From the NCBI RefSeq assembly GCF_001189965.1, contig NZ_LFLU01000025.1, forward strand, positions 1-48,473: a DNA stretch of 48,473 nt, given 5' to 3'. Below, piece after piece: positions 43,582 to 48,473 of the stretch. This DNA comes from Herbaspirillum rhizosphaerae. Lineage in GTDB: Bacteria > Pseudomonadota > Gammaproteobacteria > Burkholderiales > Burkholderiaceae_D. A model generated the notes under the pieces. That model was not told the DNA's origin. It saw nothing but the letters and a program-made list of their open reading frames with translations, and made no database searches. A program made the translations under genes and the position numbers. Every line of letters starts with the position of its first letter. The stretch's first letter is position 1.

Positions 43582-45969
43582 GTGTCCAACTTCATCGTCA
43601 AAAAAGTAGCCGTCCTCGGCGCGGGTGTGATGGGCGCCCAGATTGCAGCGCACTGCATCAACGCCAAAGTGCCGGTCGTCCTGTTCGACCTGCCGGCCAA
43701 AGAAGGCCCAAAGAACGGCATCGTCCAGCGCGCCATTGAAAACCTGAAAAAACTCAGCCCGGCGCCCTTGGGCAACAAGGATGACGCCGCCCTGATCCAG
43801 GTCGCCAACTACGAAGATGACATCGAGCTGCTCAAGGGCTGCGACCTGATCATCGAAGCCATCGCCGAACGCATGGACTGGAAGCACGACCTGTACAAGA
43901 AGGTTGCGCCGCACATCGCGCCGAATGCGATCTTCGCGTCCAACACTTCCGGCCTGTCGATCAACGCGCTGTCCGAAGGTTTCGACGCCGAACTGAAATC
44001 GCGTTTCTGCGGCGTGCACTTCTTCAACCCGCCGCGTTACATGCACCTGGTGGAACTGATCCCGACCGCCACCACCAATCCGGAAATCCTCAACCAGCTC
44101 GAAGCCTTCCTGACCACCACGCTGGGCAAGGGCGTCGTGCGTGCTTTCGATACTCCCAACTTCGTCGCCAACCGCATCGGCGTGTTCGGCATCCTGGCCA
44201 CCGCCATCGAAGCGGAGAAATACGGCTTGTCGGTCGACGTCGTCGACGATCTGACCGGCGCCAAGCTGGGCCGCGCCAAGTCGGGCACCTTCCGCACGGC
44301 GGACGTGGTCGGTCTGGACACCATGGGCCACGTCATCAAGACCATGCAAGACAACCTGAAGGACGATCCGTTCTTCTCGTCGTACGCGACGCCGCCATTG
44401 CTGGCCAAGCTGGTTGAGCAGGGCGCACTCGGCCAGAAGAGCGGCGCCGGTTTCTACAAGAAGGTCGGCAAGGACATCCTACGCATCGATCCGGCCAAGG
44501 GCGATTACGTCCCGGGCGGCGGCAAGGCCGACGACATCATCGCGCGCATCCTGAAAGAAAAGGATCCGGTCAAGCGCATGAAGGCGCTGCATGACTCGAC
44601 CAATCCGCAAGGCCAGTTCCTGTGGGCGATCTTCCGCGATGCTTTCCACTACATCGCCGTTCATCTGGAAACCGTCGCCGACAACGCGCGCGACCTGGAC
44701 TTTGCGATGCGCTGGGGCTTCGGCTGGAGCGTCGGTCCGTTCGAGACATGGCAGGCTTCCGGCTGGCAGCAGGTCGCCACCTGGATCAAGGAAGACATCG
44801 ACGGCGGCAAGGCGCTGTCGACGGCGCCGCTGCCGGCCTGGGTGTTTGATGGCCGTGAAGGCGTGCATAGCGCGCAAGGTTCTTACTCGCCATCGAAGAA
44901 AGCCAACGTCGCCCGTTCCGAACTGCCGGTGTATCAACGCCAGGCTTTCCGCGCACCGCTGGTCGGCGAAGGCGCTGCCGACGGCAAGACCGCGGGCACT
45001 ACCTTCTTCGAAGACGACTCGGTCCGCATCTGGCATCAGAACGACGACGTGCTGATCCTGTCCTTCAAGACCAAGATGCACGTCATCGGCCAGGGTGTGA
45101 TCGACGGCATGAACAAGGCCGTCGACGAAGCCGAGAAAAACTTCAAGGGCCTGGTGATCTGGCACGCGGACGCAGCCGAAGGCGGCGCGTTCTCGGCCGG
45201 CGCCGATTTGCAATCGATGCTGCCGCTGTTCATGTCTGGCGGCGTCAAGGCGATCGAGCCGGTCGTGCATCACCTGCAGCAGGCGCATCAGCGCCTCAAG
45301 TACGCCAACGTCCCGGTCATCGCTGCGGTCGCCGGTCTGGCGCTGGGCGGCGGTTGCGAATTGTTGCTGCACACCGCCAAGCGTGTGGTGTCGATCGAGT
45401 CCTATATCGGTCTGGTGGAAGTCGGCGTCGGGCTGATCCCGGCCGGCGGCGGCCTGAAAGAAGCGGCCGTGCGCGCCGCCAGGGAAGCCAAGGGCAACGA
45501 CATCCTGCAATTCCTCAAGGACTACATGCTGGCCGCGGCCACCGCCAACGTCTCCAAGTCGGCGCTGGAAGCACGCAAGCTGGGCTACCTCAAGTCGGAC
45601 GACGTGATCGTCTTCAATCCTTACGAATTGCTGCACGTGGCCAAGGTCGAAGCGCGCGCGATGTTCGATTCCGGTTATCGTCCGGCACTGGCGCCGCAAG
45701 TCTCGGTGGTCGGCCGCTACGGCGTGGGCACCATCATGGCGCAACTGGTCAACATGCGCGACGGCGGCTTCATTTCCGCACACGACTTCAAGCTGGGACA
45801 GATGATCGCCGAGATCGTCAGCGGCGGCGAAGTCGAAGAGGGCAGCGTGGTCAACGAGCAATGGTTGCTGGATCTGGAGCGCAAGGCGTTCATGGAACTG
45901 CTGAACCATCCGAAGACTCAGGAACGAATCATGGGCATGATGCAGACCGGCAAACCGGTTCGTAACTAA
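43582..45969 (+). CDS. 3-hydroxyacyl-CoA dehydrogenase / enoyl-CoA hydratase fusion (FadN-like)
   Basis: 795 residues from a GTG with AAAAGGAGAC upstream. The domain order is HAD first, ECH last, as in Bacillus FadN and opposite to E. coli FadB. NAD motif VAVLGAGVMGAQIAAH, catalytic region GVHFFNPPRYMHLVELIP and GKGVVRAFDTPNFVANRIG. In the hydratase part both acid/base glutamates are present: Glu593 in GGGCEL and Glu613 in LVEVGVGLIP, 20 residues apart as in FadB. It should hydrate enoyl-CoA and oxidise 3-hydroxyacyl-CoA. fadA follows after 34 bases. Confidence 0.92.
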   Translation: MSNFIVKKVAVLGAGVMGAQIAAHCINAKVPVVLFDLPAKEGPKNGIVQRAIENLKKLSPAPLGNKDDAALIQVANYEDDIELLKGCDLIIEAIAERMDWKHDLYKKVAPHIAPNAIFASNTSGLSINALSEGFDAELKSRFCGVHFFNPPRYMHLVELIPTATTNPEILNQLEAFLTTTLGKGVVRAFDTPNFVANRIGVFGILATAIEAEKYGLSVDVVDDLTGAKLGRAKSGTFRTADVVGLDTMGHVIKTMQDNLKDDPFFSSYATPPLLAKLVEQGALGQKSGAGFYKKVGKDILRIDPAKGDYVPGGGKADDIIARILKEKDPVKRMKALHDSTNPQGQFLWAIFRDAFHYIAVHLETVADNARDLDFAMRWGFGWSVGPFETWQASGWQQVATWIKEDIDGGKALSTAPLPAWVFDGREGVHSAQGSYSPSKKANVARSELPVYQRQAFRAPLVGEGAADGKTAGTTFFEDDSVRIWHQNDDVLILSFKTKMHVIGQGVIDGMNKAVDEAEKNFKGLVIWHADAAEGGAFSAGADLQSMLPLFMSGGVKAIEPVVHHLQQAHQRLKYANVPVIAAVAGLALGGGCELLLHTAKRVVSIESYIGLVEVGVGLIPAGGGLKEAAVRAAREAKGNDILQFLKDYMLAAATANVSKSALEARKLGYLKSDDVIVFNPYELLHVAKVEARAMFDSGYRPALAPQVSVVGRYGVGTIMAQLVNMRDGGFISAHDFKLGQMIAEIVSGGEVEEGSVVNEQWLLDLERKAFMELLNHPKTQERIMGMMQTGKPVRN

Positions 45970-46003
45970 TTGCACGCAGCCACGTAAAAATCAGGAGCCA
46001 TAA

Positions 46004-47200
46004 ATGACCAAACAACTTCAAGACGCCTACATCGTCGCTGCGACGCGCACCCCGATCGGCAAAGCGCCGCGCGGCATGTTCAAGAACGTGCGTCCGGACG
46101 ACCTGCTGGTGCGCGTGATTCAATCCGCGATTGCGCAAGTCCCCGGCCTCGATCCGAAACTGATCGAAGACGCCATCATCGGCTGTTCTTTCCCTGAAGG
46201 CGCACAAGGCCTCAACATGGCGCGCAATGCCGTGCTGCTGGCCGGCCTGCCGAACACCATCGGCGGCGTGACCATCAATCGCTACTGCGCATCCGGCATT
46301 ACCGCGGTGGCGATGGCGGCAGACCGTATCCGCGTCGGCCAGGCCGACGTCATGATCGCCGGCGGCGCCGAGTCGATGTCCATGGTGCCGATGATGGGCT
46401 TCCATCCATCGATCAACATGGGCGCCTTCAAGGATGAAAACATCGGCATGGCCTACGGCATGGGCCTGACCGCTGAAAAAGTCGCCCAGCAATGGAAGGT
46501 TTCGCGCGAAGCGCAGGATGCATTTGCACTGGCGTCGCACCAGAAGGCGATTGCTGCGCAACTGGCCGGCGAATTCAACGATGAAACGACTTCGGTCGAC
46601 ATCATCGAACGTTTTCCCAACCTGGCGACCGGTCAGATCGACATCAAGACCCGCACCGTCAACAAGGACGAAGGTGCGCGCGCCGACAGCACCATCGAAG
46701 CACTGACCAAGCTCAAACCGGTATTCGCCGCCAAGGGCAGCGTCACCGCCGGCAACAGCTCGCAGACTTCGGACGGCGCCGGCGCATTGATCTTGGTCAG
46801 CGAAAAGATCCTCAAGCAATTCAACCTGACCCCGCTGGCGCGCTTCGCCTCGTTCGCCGTGCGCGGCGTACCGCCGGAAATCATGGGCATCGGTCCGAAG
46901 GAAGCCATCCCCGTCGCCCTGCGCGCGGCCGGCATCACCCAGGATCAGTTGGACTGGATCGAGCTGAACGAAGCTTTCGCGGCGCAAGCACTGGCCGTGA
47001 TTCAGGATCTGGGCCTGGATCCGTCCAAGGTCAACCCGATGGGCGGCGCGATTGCACTCGGCCATCCGCTGGGCGCGACCGGCGCCATCCGCGCCGCGAC
47101 CACGATCCACGCGATGCGTCGCAAGAACCTGAAGTACGGCATGGTCACCATGTGCGTCGGTACGGGCATGGGCGCGGCAGGCATTTTCGAACGCATGTAA
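46004..47200 (+). CDS. fadA: Acetyl-CoA C-acyltransferase (3-ketoacyl-CoA thiolase)
   Basis: 398 residues; the thiolytic last step of beta-oxidation. Nucleophile Cys95 in INRYCASGITAV (NRYCASG is typical of degradative thiolases), His354 in LGHPLGATG and Cys384 in [23 protein letters not shown] is conserved. AGGAGCC precedes the ATG. It is cotranscribed with the FadN-like gene and ends in a strong terminator. Confidence 0.92.
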   Translation: MTKQLQDAYIVAATRTPIGKAPRGMFKNVRPDDLLVRVIQSAIAQVPGLDPKLIEDAIIGCSFPEGAQGLNMARNAVLLAGLPNTIGGVTINRYCASGITAVAMAADRIRVGQADVMIAGGAESMSMVPMMGFHPSINMGAFKDENIGMAYGMGLTAEKVAQQWKVSREAQDAFALASHQKAIAAQLAGEFNDETTSVDIIERFPNLATGQIDIKTRTVNKDEGARADSTIEALTKLKPVFAAKGSVTAGNSSQTSDGAGALILVSEKILKQFNLTPLARFASFAVRGVPPEIMGIGPKEAIPVALRAAGITQDQLDWIELNEAFAAQALAVIQDLGLDPSKVNPMGGAIALGHPLGATGAIRAATTIHAMRRKNLKYGMVTMCVGTGMGAAGIFERM

Positions 47201-47228
47201 TTCGGCAAAACGACAAAACTTAAGAATC

Positions 47229-47262
47229 AAGCCGCACAGTCACTGGCCGTGCGGCTTTTTTT
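47229..47262 (+). terminator. fadA: fadA terminator, adjacent to the next start codon
   Basis: AGCCGCAC (47230-47237) pairs with GTGCGGCT (47249-47256), followed by T7. The T tract ends only 11 bases before the ATG of the isomerase gene, leaving just enough room for its GGAG (47266-47269). Confidence 0.85.
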
Positions 47263-47273
47263 ATCGGAGACAT

Positions 47274-48038
47274 ATGGACGTTCAAATCACCAAAGAAAAT
47301 GGCATCCTGACTATCGGCTTCAATCGCGAGGAAAAGAAGAACGCCATTACCGCCGCGATGTACCAGCAGTTGGCGGACGCCATGAAGGATGCCGAAACCG
47401 ACAGCGCCGTGCGCGCCATTCTGTTCACCGGCAAGCCGCAGGCTTTCAGCGCAGGTAACGACCTGGAGGACTTCCTCAAGAATCCTCCCAATAGCAAAGA
47501 TGCGCCGGTATTCCAGTTTCTGTGGGAAATCAGTCATGCCAGCAAGCCTGTAGTCGCGGCCGTTTCCGGCGTTGCCGTCGGCATCGGCACCACCTTGCTG
47601 CTGCACTGCGACTTGGTCTACGCCGCGGACAATGCTCGCTTCTCGATGCCATTCACGCAACTGGGGTTGTGCCCCGAGGCCGCCTCGTCCTTGCTGCTGC
47701 CGCATCTGGTCGGCTACCAGCGCGCCGCCGAGAAGCTGCTGCTCGGCGAAGCTTTCGACGCTGCCGAGGCGCGCGACATGGGTATCGTCAATCGGGTGCT
47801 GACGGTGGACGAGCTGCTGCCCTTCGCGCAGAAGCAGGCTGCAAAGCTGGCGGCGTTGCCGGCAAGCTCGATCCGCGTCACCAAGCAACTCATGAAGAAG
47901 AACCGTGTGGCGGCGACCGAAGCACAGATGGCTTCTGAAATTGAACACTTTGCAAAGATGCTGACTGCGCCGGAAGCGAAGGAGGCGTTCACGGCTTTCT
48001 TTGAAAAGCGTAAGCCGGATTTCACGAAATTTGCCTGA
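47274..48038 (+). CDS. Enoyl-CoA hydratase/isomerase family, ECI-type delta3-delta2-enoyl-CoA isomerase
   Basis: 254 residues of the crotonase fold. GNDLEDF and the oxyanion-hole region KPVVAAVSGVAVGIGTTLLLHCDLVYA are typical. Both hydratase glutamates are lost: Thr107 stands where GGGCE has Glu, and Phe127 replaces the second one. Glu135 in LGLCPEAASS sits where ECI2-type isomerases carry their single catalytic glutamate (SPEG...S). It therefore more likely isomerises 3-enoyl-CoA to 2-enoyl-CoA for unsaturated fatty acids than hydrates. It lies directly after the fadA terminator. Confidence 0.82.
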   Translation: MDVQITKENGILTIGFNREEKKNAITAAMYQQLADAMKDAETDSAVRAILFTGKPQAFSAGNDLEDFLKNPPNSKDAPVFQFLWEISHASKPVVAAVSGVAVGIGTTLLLHCDLVYAADNARFSMPFTQLGLCPEAASSLLLPHLVGYQRAAEKLLLGEAFDAAEARDMGIVNRVLTVDELLPFAQKQAAKLAALPASSIRVTKQLMKKNRVAATEAQMASEIEHFAKMLTAPEAKEAFTAFFEKRKPDFTKFA

Positions 48039-48135
48039 TAGTGCTGATATAGAGAGTTGAGCCTGGCGTGAAGGCGAGATGTGATTAGCGTCACGCTTGG
48101 TAAGGCTGATTGTCTGTATATATAGAAGCGAAGAA

Positions 48136-48173
48136 ACGAAGCCCATCCCGCCAGGGATGGGCTTCGTGTTTTT
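48136..48173 (+). terminator. Terminator of the fad/isomerase cluster
   Basis: A perfect 14-bp stem ACGAAGCCCATCCC/GGGATGGGCTTCGT (48136-48149 with 48154-48167) with a GCCA loop, then GTTTTT. Confidence 0.9.
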
Positions 48174-48264
48174 GGGGTTTGATTTTGTTTGTTGGTGTAA
48201 TACAGAGCCGGCAAGGGTTTGCGGGCGATAGATGAAGAAACTTCAAATAATTTCGCAAAAGGGG

Positions 48265-48294
48265 TTGCGGTATCGGCGAGAGCTTTGCTATAGT
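48265..48294 (+). promoter_or_regulatory. Strong promoter P1, probable rRNA/tRNA operon
   Basis: TTGCGG (48265-48270), an 18-base spacer and TATAGT (48289-48294), with an extended -10 (TGC directly before TATAGT). A GC-rich discriminator (TCGCCTCCCCGC) follows, typical of stringently controlled stable-RNA promoters. Confidence 0.6.
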
Positions 48295-48427
48295 TCGCCT
48301 CCCCGCTGATTCAGCGATGCAGCAAGCCGCAAGGCAGCGCAGGTTTGAGAAGGCTGGGGGAAGTAAAACAGGTTTTTGGAAGTGAGAAGTTGCAGTAAGA
48401 ATTTTTAGTGAAGCGTTAAAAAAGTAG

Positions 48428-48456
48428 TTGACGCAAATTAAAAAACACTACATAAT
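48428..48456 (+). promoter_or_regulatory. Strong promoter P2, probable rRNA/tRNA operon
   Basis: TTGACG (48428-48433), a 17-base spacer and CATAAT (48451-48456), preceded by an AT-rich UP-element-like stretch (about 48398-48423). The leader CTTCTCTGCTGCT runs off the window and resembles betaproteobacterial rRNA leaders as I remember them. The RNA gene itself is outside the window. Confidence 0.65.
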
Positions 48457-48473
48457 CTCGCTTCTCTGCTGCT

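Larger units (their letters stand above)
48039..48473. other. Right-hand intergenic region (435 bases to window edge)
   Basis: No protein or tRNA gene is seen. It contains a strong terminator for the isomerase gene and two strong promoters pointing out of the window, with an unassigned stretch between them. Confidence 0.6.

Noticed and set aside
48295..48427. tRNA gene between the two right-edge promoters
   Set aside because: No acceptor stem, anticodon arm or T-arm GTTCGA-type motif could be assembled.

Overview
The window is a GC-rich, densely coded chromosomal segment with no phage, IS, CRISPR or plasmid genes. Gene content and order point to a betaproteobacterium of the order Burkholderiales, most like Herbaspirillum or another Oxalobacteraceae. 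The signs are the glpR/glpD-S-T-P-Q-U-V-K locus, the fmdB/DUF502/aspS/nudB/EEP/clsB housekeeping block, the cyaY/lptM-lysA divergence, a PutA without its DNA-binding domain, and an AspRS with non-discriminating features. The genus is an inference; family-level placement is safer.

Layout. 1-136: tail of livF (branched-chain amino acid ABC ATPase). 342-740: RcnB-like periplasmic protein. 1000-4668: putA (proline to glutamate). 5031-7115: hslV and hslU (ClpYQ protease) behind a good heat-shock (sigma-32) promoter match. 7155-7355: small basic protein of unknown role. 7460-7930 (-): lone GspG-type pseudopilin. 8047-18257: glycerol locus, with repressor glpR divergent from glpD (G3P dehydrogenase), the six-gene glycerol ABC importer glpSTPQUV and glpK (kinase). 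Glycerol is imported by the ABC system, phosphorylated by GlpK and oxidised by GlpD to dihydroxyacetone phosphate. 18274-20192: cyaY (-) against lptM-lysA (+). 20277-21026: 3-methyladenine DNA glycosylase. 21250-22707: sodium/solute symporter. 23025-27209: trehalose locus otsB - GH15 hydrolase - otsA.

27372-36924: the block fmdB, DUF502, aspS ... nudB, EEP-family hydrolase, clsB. It is interrupted after the aspS terminator by an MFS transporter, an amidohydrolase and a LysR regulator. 37169-38617: monofunctional catalase. 38876-48038: acyl-CoA region, with an acetyl-CoA acetyltransferase, hslR (Hsp15), a TetR regulator and then the beta-oxidation set fadE-like, fadN-like (HAD/ECH fusion), fadA and an ECI-type enoyl-CoA isomerase. 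The window ends in two tandem strong promoters that most likely belong to an rRNA (or tRNA) operon starting just beyond the right edge.

I found no convincing wholly new system. The most interesting signals are: complementary degeneration of the two ATPases of the glycerol importer (GlpS lacks the H-loop histidine, GlpT lacks the LSGGQ signature); a pseudopilin with Gln in place of the near-invariant Glu+5; a catabolic cassette placed inside a housekeeping block; a TetR promoter with a dyad at its start site whose core recurs between fadE and fadN; a terminator set directly against the start of the isomerase gene; and two divergent copies of an interspersed palindromic element, one of which separates hslV from hslU.
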